A stretch of DNA of 64,000 bases from Emticicia sp965283955. Lineage in GTDB: Bacteria; Bacteroidota; Bacteroidia; Cytophagales; Spirosomataceae. The translations under genes and the position numbers were made by a program. Location of the stretch: the NCBI GenBank assembly GCA_965283955.1, contig CBDIQW010000001.1:2108001-2172000 (forward strand), written 5' to 3'. Positions within the stretch are counted from its first letter, which is position 1; every line of letters starts with the position of its first letter. Under the pieces are notes generated by a model. That model saw only the letters and a program-made list of their open reading frames with translations, was not told the origin of the DNA and ran no database searches. Shown here piece by piece: positions 54,749 to 63,110 of this stretch.

Positions 54749-55105
54749 ATGAACTACATTATCATATTAATCGTCAGTGCAGTTGCACAATATTTTTTAC
54801 CTTGGTGGGTGATTGCACCCATTGCGTTTGCCATCGGTGCTTGGAAATCAGAAACCGCTTTCGGAGCTTATGCCGCTGCCGCTGGGGCTATTGCCACACT
54901 TTGGGTGGGCTATGCTGCTTTTTTAAATTCAAATAACGACGGAATCATGGTGCAGAAAATTGGTGGCTTATTCTCTGAAAACATCAAATTCTTGAAAAAT
55001 CTACCTGTTGTTCCAACATTTTTTACGATTATGGCTATCATTGGCTCACAAGTAGCAGGCCTCTCAGCTACGGCTGGCTACCATTTTAGGCAGCTTTTCA
55101 AATAA
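54749..55105 (+). CDS. Small integral membrane protein, unrecognised
   Basis: 118 residues with four hydrophobic segments: IIILIVSAVAQYFLPWWVIAPIAFAIGAW (two), AYAAAAGAIATLWVGYAAFL and FFTIMAIIGSQVAGLSATAGYHF. No family or functional residues are recognised. Gene order (18 bp after the hairpin) suggests it is independent of the acylase. Transcription ends at the hairpin at 55115. Confidence 0.65.
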   Translation: MNYIIILIVSAVAQYFLPWWVIAPIAFAIGAWKSETAFGAYAAAAGAIATLWVGYAAFLNSNNDGIMVQKIGGLFSENIKFLKNLPVVPTFFTIMAIIGSQVAGLSATAGYHFRQLFK

Positions 55106-55114
55106 AACTCTTGA

Positions 55115-55140
55115 AAATCCCTCCGAATCGGGGGGATTTT
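55115..55140 (+). terminator. Rho-independent terminator after the membrane protein gene
   Basis: AAATCCCTCCG and CGGGGGGATTT pair with one mismatch or wobble and are followed by TTTTTTT. Confidence 0.8.
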
Positions 55141-55257
55141 TTTATATTTGCGAACTTTATTTATTCAAAAACCATTAAAAAAACATCACGAATAGCTTTC
55201 TGAGTCAAAGATTCAACTGTCATTTACTCCTTAGCTTGTTTACTAATTTAATTTCTC

Positions 55258-55860
55258 ATGAAAAATCTTTCTTTTGTAGTTCTTTTACTTTCAGTAATTA
55301 TCTGGGGTTGTGACAAATCTGCTTCTACAGCAACATCTGGTGGCAAGCAAGTGGCTGGTCGTATTGTTTATGTAAATACTGACACACTTTTAAACCAATA
55401 CGATTATTATAAAGACGTCGTGAAATCTTCTGAAAATAAGCGTTTCCGTCTTGAAACTGACATTGCTAACAAAGCAAAAAATTTCCAAAATAAAGTAGCG
55501 TTTTTCCAACAAAAAGTACAACAAGGTGGTATGACGCAAGAGCAAGGACAAACTGCTCAAGCTCAATTACAACAAGAAGAGCAATCAATCATGGCATACC
55601 GTGATAAAGCCGCTCAAGACTTAGCAAAAGAAGATGGTAAGAAAACTGAAGATGTATTGAATAATATTCAAGCATTTTTGAAAGAATTTAACGCTGGTGA
55701 TAAATATGACATGGTAATCGGCTACTCGAAAGGTGGTGGTGTATTATTTGCCAAAGAAGATTTAGACATCACGAAAGCCGTTTTGGAAGGTTTGAACAAA
55801 AAATACGCAGACGATAAAAAATCGGGTAAAGTAAAAGTTGATACTACTGCAAGTAAATAA
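55258..55860 (+). CDS. OmpH/Skp-like lipoprotein
   Basis: 200 residues. Lipoprotein signal MKNLSFVVLLLSVIIWGCDKS (lipobox IWGC). Skp/OmpH signature: IVYVNTDTLLNQYDYYKDVVKS, then a coiled-coil arm (SENKRFRLETDIANKAKNFQNKVAFFQQKVQQGGMTQEQGQTAQAQLQQEEQSIM) and YDMVIGYSKGGGVLFAKEDLDITKAVLEGLNKKY. Skp chaperones carry outer-membrane proteins through the periplasm; a lipid-anchored version is common in Bacteroidota. It precedes tatC, but a hairpin separates them. Confidence 0.87.
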   Translation: MKNLSFVVLLLSVIIWGCDKSASTATSGGKQVAGRIVYVNTDTLLNQYDYYKDVVKSSENKRFRLETDIANKAKNFQNKVAFFQQKVQQGGMTQEQGQTAQAQLQQEEQSIMAYRDKAAQDLAKEDGKKTEDVLNNIQAFLKEFNAGDKYDMVIGYSKGGGVLFAKEDLDITKAVLEGLNKKYADDKKSGKVKVDTTASK

Positions 55861-55880
55861 TTATTAATGCTTAATGATTG

Positions 55881-55918
55881 ATGATTGATGTTTAATTTTA
55901 CCATTAAACATCAATCAT
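55881..55918. terminator. Perfect 16-bp inverted repeat between the OmpH-like gene and tatC
   Basis: ATGATTGATGTTTAAT and ATTAAACATCAATCAT are exact complements with a 6-nt loop. It ends 13 bp before the tatC ATG, so it may modulate tatC expression as well as end the upstream message. Confidence 0.6.
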
Positions 55919-55931
55919 TAACAATTATAAT

Positions 55932-56807
55932 ATGCCTTTAGACCAAACACCCTATTTTGATTACGACGACGAAGAAAAGGAATCAGAAGGCAAAGAAATG
56001 GGTTTTCTTGACCACCTCGAAGAACTTCGTTGGCATTTAATCCGTGCGGCAATTTCAATAGCTTTATTTATGGTTATTGCCTTTGTTTTCATCGGCGATA
56101 TTTATAATAAAGTCATTTTAGGCCCTGCAAAAGTTGATTTCTGGACTTACAGAATGATGTGTAAACTGGCCGACTTAGTTGGAGCTCCAGGGCTTTGTGT
56201 AAGCGAACTCAAATTTGAACTAATGAGTCGTGAAGTTTCGGGACAGTTTGTAATGGCTCTTACTTCAGCGGCAATCATCGGTTTAGTTTTTGCATTTCCT
56301 TATGTATTCTGGGAGATTTGGCGATTTGTAAAGCCTGGCTTAAAACCTACGGAAAGTAAATCTGCCCGTGGAGCAGTTTTTTATGTAACATTCTTATTCT
56401 TTTCAGGAGTATTTTTTGGTTACTTTATTGTTTCGCCATTGGCTATCAACTTTTTAGTTAATTTCCAGATTGACCCAAGTATCAAAAATCAGTTTGATAT
56501 TGGTTCGTATATCTCAATCTTGGCAACCCTTACATTGGCTTGTGGTGTGGCATTTCAGCTACCAGTAGCCATTTTTGTTCTGACAAAAATCGGAGTAATC
56601 GGGCCAGAGTTTATGCGTACTTACCGCAAACACGCAGTGGTGGTTATTTTAGTTGTGGCGGCCATTATCACACCATCGCCTGACGTAACAAGTCAGATTT
56701 TGGTAGCTTTCCCACTCTATATTTTGTATGAAATAAGTATTATTATTTCAGCAAGAGAAGAAAAACGAAAATTAGCTGAAGAGAAGGCGGCAGGAATTAA
56801 GGATTGA
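55932..56807 (+). CDS. tatC: Twin-arginine translocase subunit TatC
   Basis: 291 residues with six membrane segments. The N-terminal block GFLDHLEELRWHLIRAAISIALFMV is the conserved signal-recognition region (E in LEELR). Then ALTSAAIIGLVFAFPYVFWEIWRFVKPGLKPTE, VSPLAINFLVNFQ and VIGPEFMRTYRKHAVVVILVVAAIITPSPDVTSQILVAFPLYILYEISI. TatC binds the twin-arginine signal of folded exported proteins; the DUF1501 protein in this window has such a signal. TatA/B are not in the window. Confidence 0.95.
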   Translation: MPLDQTPYFDYDDEEKESEGKEMGFLDHLEELRWHLIRAAISIALFMVIAFVFIGDIYNKVILGPAKVDFWTYRMMCKLADLVGAPGLCVSELKFELMSREVSGQFVMALTSAAIIGLVFAFPYVFWEIWRFVKPGLKPTESKSARGAVFYVTFLFFSGVFFGYFIVSPLAINFLVNFQIDPSIKNQFDIGSYISILATLTLACGVAFQLPVAIFVLTKIGVIGPEFMRTYRKHAVVVILVVAAIITPSPDVTSQILVAFPLYILYEISIIISAREEKRKLAEEKAAGIKD

Positions 56808-56870
56808 TTATTTGAAGATACAAACATCCTTAAAAAACATATAATTTGAAGAAGTGAAAATAATATTAAA

Positions 56871-56900
56871 ACAGTAGTAGCGTGAGTTACTACTGTTTTT
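56871..56900 (+). terminator. Terminator after tatC
   Basis: ACAGTAGTA and TACTACTGT pair perfectly over 9 bp around an 8-nt loop and are followed by a run of T. The remaining gap to doxX (56901-57235) is AT-rich and I see nothing in it. Confidence 0.8.
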
Positions 56901-57235
56901 TTTGCGAGTACATTTGAGAAAGAGAGTTATAAATTTGGTTTTTTATTACTGTAAGCTTAAATTGATTTTAGGCTTTGTCCAAACTTATCAAACCATTTAC
57001 TCTACAACTTCGTAATAGCCTAAGGTGTAAGCGGTTTGGCAATACTTTAAAGTAAGTAAAATTTGCTCTAGAGGAGCTTGATAGTTAGAGTAGTTATATT
57101 TTCTACGGCAACGGCCGACCGTCGATACTTAACTCCTACTTAGTATTTCTCTATTTTCAAGTCATTGATTATAAATATTTTATGAAAATTTCATAATCCC
57201 AAACTCAAATTTTTATTGACATAACTTACTGACTA

Positions 57236-57637
57236 TCAAGCAATAATCGTTTGTGTTTTTGAAAAATAAAAATTAGAAACGAGTAAAACCACCAACATAA
57301 CAAGCGGAGGCATAATAGCCGAAGTTGGATCGCCGATATTGATATGGGCGATTGCAGCCGAAATAAAAGTAATAATAAAGCCAGCATAAGCCCATTCTTT
57401 GACTTTGCTTGGAATTTGTGGAATGAGTAGCACTAATGCACCAATAATCTTAGCTATTCCAAGTTCAACTCTAAAGAAATCTGGAAAACCAATGTGTTTG
57501 AAAGAATCTGCAATTTGAGGATTTGTAAAATAAGCATATCCGCTAAAAATCATCATCGCTCCGATAAGTCCAGTACTAACCCAATAAATAATTTTGTCTT
57601 TTTTCATTTTTAACTTTAATTTAGAATATTTCTGCAA
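57236..57637 (-). CDS. DoxX-family membrane protein
   Basis: 133 residues with four hydrophobic segments (IIYWVSTGLIGAMMIFSGYAYF, GIAKIIGALVLLIPQI, EWAYAGFIITFISAAIAHINIG, IMPPLVMLVVLLVSNFYF). The pattern PQIADSFKHIGFPDFFRVELGIAKIIGAL is typical of DoxX-like proteins, small quinone- or redox-related membrane proteins often controlled by HxlR regulators. It is divergent from hxlR. A minus-strand TAAGTTTG element (57635-57642) lies at its start. Confidence 0.84.
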   Translation of the reverse strand: MQKYSKLKLKMKKDKIIYWVSTGLIGAMMIFSGYAYFTNPQIADSFKHIGFPDFFRVELGIAKIIGALVLLIPQIPSKVKEWAYAGFIITFISAAIAHINIGDPTSAIMPPLVMLVVLLVSNFYFSKTQTIIA

Positions 57638-57660
57638 ACTTATTTATATTTGCTTTACAA

Positions 57661-57694
57661 AAGATAGTACTATACTAAAGGATAGTGCTATCTT
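57661..57694. promoter_or_regulatory. Candidate HxlR operator between doxX and hxlR
   Basis: An imperfect inverted repeat (AAGATAGTACTAT at 57661-57673 and ATAGTGCTATCTT at 57682-57694, 12 of 13 matching) sits in the divergent doxX/hxlR spacer. A plus-strand TATCTTTG element (57689-57696) overlaps its right arm, and a further GATAGCAATAG follows. The position and symmetry fit binding by a dimeric winged-helix repressor. Confidence 0.6.
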
Positions 57695-57724
57695 TGAGGA
57701 TAGCAATAGCAAAATGATAGAATT

Positions 57725-58081
57725 ATGACAGAATCTAAGCAAATACACAACCCCGAAGAATGTACAAAAATGATTGTACCTGTGCGGGATGCGTTAGAAA
57801 TATTGAATGGAAAATGGAAGTTGCCAATTATTCTTTCATTAACTTTCGGAGCGAAACGATTTAAACAAATCTCTAAGGACATAAACGGTATTACCGATAA
57901 AATGCTTTCTAAAGAATTGAAAGATTTAGAAATGAATCAGTTGGTCAAACGAACTGTGCATGATACTTTTCCACCGACTGTTGAGTATACGATTACAGAG
58001 CATGGGAAATCGCTCGAAAAAATGATAAGCGAACTTCGAAATTGGGGTCTTGAACACCGTAAACAGATAATGGGACATTAA
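57725..58081 (+). CDS. HxlR-family transcriptional regulator
   Basis: 118 residues. Winged helix: ALEILNGKWKLPIILSLTFGAKRFKQISKDINGITDKMLSKELKDLEMNQLVKRTVHDTFPPTVEYTITEHGKSLEKMI, the standard HxlR layout. A Cys at the N-terminus (ECTKM) resembles the redox Cys of HypR-type members, so thiol sensing is possible. It probably controls the divergent doxX gene through the operator at 57661. It stops 1 bp before pnuC. Confidence 0.9.
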   Translation: MTESKQIHNPEECTKMIVPVRDALEILNGKWKLPIILSLTFGAKRFKQISKDINGITDKMLSKELKDLEMNQLVKRTVHDTFPPTVEYTITEHGKSLEKMISELRNWGLEHRKQIMGH

Positions 58082-58082
58082 A

Positions 58083-58736
58083 ATGAACTTCTTCGATATA
58101 AATAATATACTTTTTGAGTTTTTGGGCGTAAAAATGAGTCACCTCGAATTCTACGCAACGCTTACGGGTTTGGTGGCAGTTATTTTGTCGGTGCGTGAAA
58201 ATGTGTGGAGTTGGGTGTTGGGATTGATAAATGTTGTGTTGGCGTTTATGATGTTTTATCAGATTCAGCTTTACCCGGATATGTTTTTGCAAATTTTCTT
58301 TTTCATTACAAATATTATTGGTTTTTGGCAATGGAAATTTCCGAAAGCACAAGAAGCCAATCTGAAGAATGAATTAAAAATCAGTCAGTTATCTCTGAAA
58401 CAATTCGGCATATATTCATTAACTGGCTTAATTTGCACTTATCTACTTGGTACTTTTGCCAAGAATTTAAGCGAACTAATTCCGCAACTTTTTAGTAAAC
58501 CAAGTGCATTTCCGTACATGGATTCTTTCACGACTGTCATGAGTATTTTTGCTACATTTTTACTCATCAGAAAAAAAGTAGAAGCATGGTGGATGTGGCT
58601 GGCCATTGACATCATAAGTACTTACATGTATTTTGTGAAAGAGGTGAAGTTATATTCATTATTGTATGCTATTTTCTGCGTAATTGCACTTTTCGGAGCA
58701 ATTAACTGGACAAAAGAGTATAGAAAAACTATGTAA
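58083..58736 (+). CDS. pnuC: PnuC-type nicotinamide riboside transporter
   Basis: 217 residues, about seven membrane segments. Family blocks: MNFFDINNILFEFLGVKMSHLEFYATLTGLVAVILSVRENVWSWVLGLINVVLAFMMFYQIQLYPDMFLQIFFFITNIIGFWQW and WWMWLAIDIISTYMYFVKEVKLYSLLYAIFC. These match PnuC, which brings nicotinamide riboside (or related vitamin precursors) into the cell. It follows hxlR by 1 bp and is probably co-transcribed with it. Confidence 0.9.
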   Translation: MNFFDINNILFEFLGVKMSHLEFYATLTGLVAVILSVRENVWSWVLGLINVVLAFMMFYQIQLYPDMFLQIFFFITNIIGFWQWKFPKAQEANLKNELKISQLSLKQFGIYSLTGLICTYLLGTFAKNLSELIPQLFSKPSAFPYMDSFTTVMSIFATFLLIRKKVEAWWMWLAIDIISTYMYFVKEVKLYSLLYAIFCVIALFGAINWTKEYRKTM

Positions 58737-58864
58737 GATCAACAGGCAAGTACAGGATAGTTTTATAATTTTTTAAATAGAAAATTGCATCTGTTTTTTT
58801 AAAGAATTAGTAAAACGTAGCACCGAATTAAACATTTATCATTCAACATTAATCATTGACTAAG

Positions 58865-60142
58865 ATGCTCAGTAGCGATATTATTCAACAACATAACGAA
58901 AAATTACAGGCCGACCACCAGTTTAGATTGGCATATTTGACCGAACTCCTCGACCGTAAAGGCATTGATATTCAAATAGTTATTGATAAAATTAAAGCTT
59001 TTCAAGTAGCCATTCCAAGTTGGGCTTTGGGTACGGGCGGAACTCGCTTCGGGCGTTTCCCGAATGGTGGTGAACCAAGAAATTTAGAAGAAAAAATTGA
59101 AGATGTAGGTCTGATTCACCAGTTAAATCGTTCATCAAACTCAATTTCTTTGCATATTCCTTGGGATATTCCATCTGATGCCAATGCTATCAAACAATTA
59201 CTGAAAGCTAATGATTTGACGATTGACTCAGTAAACTCCAATACGTTTCAAGACCAAAAAGACCAGCCATATTCGTATAAATTTGGCTCACTTTCGCATA
59301 CAAAAAGTGAAGTACGTGATTTGGCAATTCAGCACAACATTCAATGCGTAGAATACGGCAAAATGCTTGATTCTAAGGTGCTTACAGTTTGGTTGGCCGA
59401 TGGCTCAAACTTCCCTGGACAATCGCACATGAGAAGTGCGTATCAACGCACAAGCGATTCATTATCAAGCATTTATCAATCAATGCCTGATGACTGGACG
59501 ATGTTGATTGAATATAAACCCTACGAACCTCACTTCTACTCAATGGTGATTCCTGACTGGGGAACTTCATATTCGCTTTGCCAAGCGGTGGGAAAAAATG
59601 CCCAAGTTTTGGTAGATTTGGGTCATCATTTGCCAAACACAAACATCGAACAAATTGTTGGACGTTTGATGCACTTTGGTCGCCTCGGTGGTTTCCACTT
59701 CAATGGCTCAATGTACGGCGATGATGATTTGACAACAGGAAGTATCAAACCTTATCAATTCTTCTTGATTTTCAATGAATTGGTTGATGGAATGCAGGAC
59801 GCAAGCGTAAAAAATCCGCCATTGGCATGGATGATTGATGCAAGCCACAACACAAAAGACCCAATCGAAGATTTATTGCAGTCGGTAAATGCCATTCTAA
59901 CAACTTACGCAAAAGCACTTTTGGTTGATAGAGTAGCACTGGCCGATGCCCAAGAAAACAACGATGTGTTGCGTGCCGAAGAGTTATTGCGTGATACTTT
60001 CTTGACCGATGCAAGAGCATTGGTAGCCGAAGCAAGTCGCCAAGCGGGTGGAGCAATCGACCCAATTGCCACTTTCCGTGGAGCAAAAATTAGAAGTGGT
60101 TTAGTTGATAAAAGAGGCTTTAGCGTGGCTACGGGGCTGTAA
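58865..60142 (+). CDS. rhaI: L-rhamnose isomerase (Pseudomonas-type TIM barrel)
   Basis: About 425 residues from ATG 58865 (MLSSDIIQQHNEKL; a TTG three codons upstream is possible). The TIM barrel has IPSWALGTGGTRFGRFPNGGEPRN, SISLHIPWDIP, MLIEYKPYEPHFYS (catalytic Glu, metal ligand), VLVDLGHHLPNTN and FHFNGSMYGDDD. This is the RhaI family of broad L-rhamnose isomerases related to P. stutzeri enzyme, converting L-rhamnose to L-rhamnulose. The lutABC genes that follow suit the lactate formed later in that pathway. Confidence 0.88.
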   Translation: MLSSDIIQQHNEKLQADHQFRLAYLTELLDRKGIDIQIVIDKIKAFQVAIPSWALGTGGTRFGRFPNGGEPRNLEEKIEDVGLIHQLNRSSNSISLHIPWDIPSDANAIKQLLKANDLTIDSVNSNTFQDQKDQPYSYKFGSLSHTKSEVRDLAIQHNIQCVEYGKMLDSKVLTVWLADGSNFPGQSHMRSAYQRTSDSLSSIYQSMPDDWTMLIEYKPYEPHFYSMVIPDWGTSYSLCQAVGKNAQVLVDLGHHLPNTNIEQIVGRLMHFGRLGGFHFNGSMYGDDDLTTGSIKPYQFFLIFNELVDGMQDASVKNPPLAWMIDASHNTKDPIEDLLQSVNAILTTYAKALLVDRVALADAQENNDVLRAEELLRDTFLTDARALVAEASRQAGGAIDPIATFRGAKIRSGLVDKRGFSVATGL

Positions 60143-60147
60143 GTTTC

Positions 60148-60229
60148 GGTCTGTACCGAAGGTCTGACCGTATTGTTATAGAGATAAATTTCAATATGAA
60201 ATAAAAAGGTCAGACCTTCGGTACAGACC
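60148..60229. repeat. Perfect 22-bp inverted repeat between rhaI and lutA
   Basis: The arm at 60148-60169 (starting GGTCTGTACCGAAGG) is exactly complementary to 60208-60229, with a 38-nt AT-rich loop. It follows the rhaI stop by 5 bp. It may be a terminator or processing site and is a candidate for a dispersed repeat. Confidence 0.7.
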
Positions 60230-60244
60230 TTTAGACAAAAAAAT

Positions 60245-60985
60245 ATGAAAGTAGCCTTATTTATACCTTGTTACGTTGACCAATTTTATCCGAATGTGGG
60301 TGTAGCAACCTTGCAATTATTGGAAAAATTGGGTGTGGATGTAGTGTTTCCGATGAAACAAACGTGCTGTGGACAACCGATGGCCAATGGTGGTTGCGAG
60401 CAAGATTCTAAAGATGTTTATGAACATTTTGTTAATACATTTTCAGAGTTTGATTATATCGTTACACCTTCAGGAAGCTGCACTTATCATATCAAAAAAC
60501 ATTATGATATAATAGAGCAAACCCCCGCCGTTCAGAGGGTCAGAAAGTCGGTGTATGAATTAGTCGATTTTATTGAAAATGTGCTGAAAATAGAAGAAAT
60601 TCCTGTCGATTTCCCGCATAAAGTTGGCTTGCATTTGAGTTGTCACGGTCAGCGTGGACTTCGCCAGGCCAATGCTTCCGAAATCACGGGTATCAGAGAT
60701 GGACAAATTTCAAAATTACTTTGTAAACTAAAAGGCATCGAACTCACAGAACTTGACCGAAACGACGAATGTTGTGGCTTTGGCGGAATGTTTTGTGTAA
60801 CCGAAGAAGCTGTTTCAGCACGTATGGGAAAAGACCGAATCGCTGACCACCTTCGCAACGGAACGAAGGTTTTGACAGGGGGGGATGTATCATGTTTAAT
60901 GCACCTTGAAGGCATTGTAAAACGCCAAAACGCACCAATAAAAGTAATGCACATAGCCGAAATTTTGAACGGAAATCAACCATGA
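60245..60985 (+). CDS. lutA: Lactate utilization protein LutA
   Basis: 246 residues, a cysteine-rich-domain iron-sulfur protein. MKVALFIPCYVDQFYPNVG opens it. Two CCG modules are present: TCCGQPMANGGC and ECCGFGGMFCVTEE, with further Cys in GSCTYHIKKHY and LHLSCHGQRGL. With LutB and LutC it oxidises L-lactate to pyruvate. The stop overlaps the lutB ATG (ATGA). Confidence 0.93.
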   Translation: MKVALFIPCYVDQFYPNVGVATLQLLEKLGVDVVFPMKQTCCGQPMANGGCEQDSKDVYEHFVNTFSEFDYIVTPSGSCTYHIKKHYDIIEQTPAVQRVRKSVYELVDFIENVLKIEEIPVDFPHKVGLHLSCHGQRGLRQANASEITGIRDGQISKLLCKLKGIELTELDRNDECCGFGGMFCVTEEAVSARMGKDRIADHLRNGTKVLTGGDVSCLMHLEGIVKRQNAPIKVMHIAEILNGNQP

Positions 60986-62367
60986 ACCACCAAAATCACC
61001 CAGAATTAGCCGAAGCTTTCAATAAAGATTTTGAGCGTACGACTTGGCACGACGAAACGCTTTGGTTTGTGCGTCAGAAACGAGATAAAGCGGTTTATCC
61101 AATTCCCGAATTTCAAGATTTACGCACTCTTGCGTCCGAAATCAAAGACCATACACTGAGCAATCTTGATAATTACCTCATCGAATTTGAGCAGAATGCC
61201 ATAAAAAATGGCGTAAAAGTGCATTGGGCTGCAGATGCCGCCGAGCACAATCAAATTGTGATGGAGATTATCAAAAACTCATGCAAAGTTGAAGGAAGAA
61301 ATCCTCGTTTGGTGAAAAGCAAATCAATGCTTACCGAAGAATGCCATTTGAATGGTTTTCTCGAAAAAAATAATATTGATGTAGTAGATACGGACTTGGG
61401 CGAACGCATCGTACAGTTTAGAAACGAGCCACCAAGCCATATTGTATTGCCCGCCATTCACCTAAAAAAGAAGATGTTGGCGAAACTTTCCATGAACATC
61501 TTGGTACAACCAAAGGAGAAAAAGACCCTCAAGTTCTGACCGAAGCGGCTCGTCAGCATCTAAGAGAAAAATTTGTAGCGGCCGACGTGGCTCTTACAGG
61601 CGTAAACTTTGCAATTGCCGAAACTGGTAGTTTTGTGGTTTGTACCAACGAAGGGAATGCCGATTTAGGCGTAAATTTGGCAAAAGTTCACATTGCTTGC
61701 ATGGGTATAGAAAAGATTATTCCAAAGCTTCTTCATTTATCAGTTTACACTCGATTGCTTGCCAGAAGTGCTACTGGTCAACCGATTACAACTTATACTT
61801 CGCATTTCACAAAGCCAGCCGAAGGCAAAGAAATGCACATCGTGATTGTGGATAATGGCCGAACCCAACAACTCGGCAGAGCCGATTTCAGAAATTCATT
61901 GAAGTGTATCCGTTGTGGGGCTTGTATGAATACTTGTCCAGTTTATCGCCGAAGTGGCGGGCATAGTTATGATTTTACCGTTCCTGGCTCCAATTGGTGC
62001 AATTCTTTCTCCGAATATTGATTTACACAAACATAAAAGTTTGCCTTTTGCCTCTACGCTTTGTGGTTCGTGTTCGGATGTTTGTCCTGTGAAAATTGAT
62101 ATTCACGTGCAGCTTTATAAATGGCGACAAATTGTTGGTCAAGCAAACGAACTTACAGCTGCCAAAAAATGGGGTATGAAGGGCATGGCAAAAGTGCTTT
62201 CGATGCCAAAAGTGTATGATTTGAGTGGAAAATTGGCTCGTGGAGCTTTGCGAATTTTACCGCATGGACTCACACATAATCAAAGCATGAATCCATGGGC
62301 AAAAGCAAGAGAATTACCCGACGCTCCAAAGCAGAGTTTTAAGGAATGGTATGAGGAAAATAGATAG
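60982..62367 (+). CDS. lutB: Lactate utilization iron-sulfur protein LutB, frameshifted twice
   Basis: About 462 residues when repaired. LutB binds two [4Fe-4S] clusters and passes electrons from lactate. The first frame (60982 to about 61466) reaches ...VLPAIHLKK; one A is missing from the A-run CCTAAAAAAG at 61462-61469. The expected EDVGETFHEHLGTTKGEKDPQVLTEAARQHLREKFVAADVALTGVNFAIAETGSFV continues in the frame open to 62021. It covers the first cluster (LKCIRCGACMNTCPVYR). At about 61990 one extra T in GGCTCC shifts it again; the third frame (from GPIGAILSPNIDLHKHK) has the second cluster (LCGSCSDVCPVKID) and runs to 62367. Single-base repair restores a normal LutB at both points. Confidence 0.88.
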
Positions 62368-62429
62368 CCCCACCCAACCCTCCGCATCGGCGGTCCGACC
62401 CGATAGGGAGGGCTTTTTAAAAGTGAACA

Positions 62430-62993
62430 ATGACAAGCAGAGAAAAAATATTAAATAGCATTGCCAACAATAAACCTGCATTGACAGCATTGCCAAATGT
62501 GCCAATTTTTGAAGGTGATGGAAGCATCGAGCGATTCAAAACCATGTTGGAAGGCATCGGCGGAACGGCTGTTGAGCTTGCATCAAAAGCCGAATGTCAA
62601 ACAGCGATTGACAAGTATTACAGCGATTTGAAAAATGTAGCTTCTGATATTGTCAAATCAAACGTAGCCGTTGATCTTGATACAACTAAAGAGATTTTAG
62701 AACAGGTCGATTTAGCAGTAATTCAAGGAGAAATTGGTGTTGCCGAAAATGGCACCATTTGGGTGCCTGAGAGCAATATGCTCAACCGTGCCTTGCCGTT
62801 TATTACCCAACATTTGGTTTTAGTGCTTGATAAAAATAATATCGTTGCCAATATGCAGCAAGCCTACAATAAACTCGAAAATGTGGGTAGCTATGGAGTT
62901 TTTATAGCTGGGCCATCAAAAACTGCCGATATTGAACAATCTTTAGTTATTGGAGCTCACGGAGCAAGAAGTATGATGGTGTTGATTTATTGA
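62430..62993 (+). CDS. lutC: Lactate utilization protein LutC
   Basis: 187 residues, LUD domain. MTSREKILNSIANNKPAL, then GGTAVELASKAECQTAI and the late VFIAGPSKTADIEQSLVIGAHGARSMMVLIY, which is the family end pattern. It completes the LutABC complex. The 62-bp spacer from lutB contains a CCCTCC/GGAGGG hairpin (around 62378-62413). Confidence 0.9.
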   Translation: MTSREKILNSIANNKPALTALPNVPIFEGDGSIERFKTMLEGIGGTAVELASKAECQTAIDKYYSDLKNVASDIVKSNVAVDLDTTKEILEQVDLAVIQGEIGVAENGTIWVPESNMLNRALPFITQHLVLVLDKNNIVANMQQAYNKLENVGSYGVFIAGPSKTADIEQSLVIGAHGARSMMVLIY

Positions 62994-63110
62994 AGCCAAT
63001 CGACTTTCAAACACTACCGCTTACTAAGTTTATGACTCGCATCATTATTTGGACTCTTATTTGTAGGTATATTAGATTTACTTTACTGATAACATTAAAG
63101 AATCCTTCAA

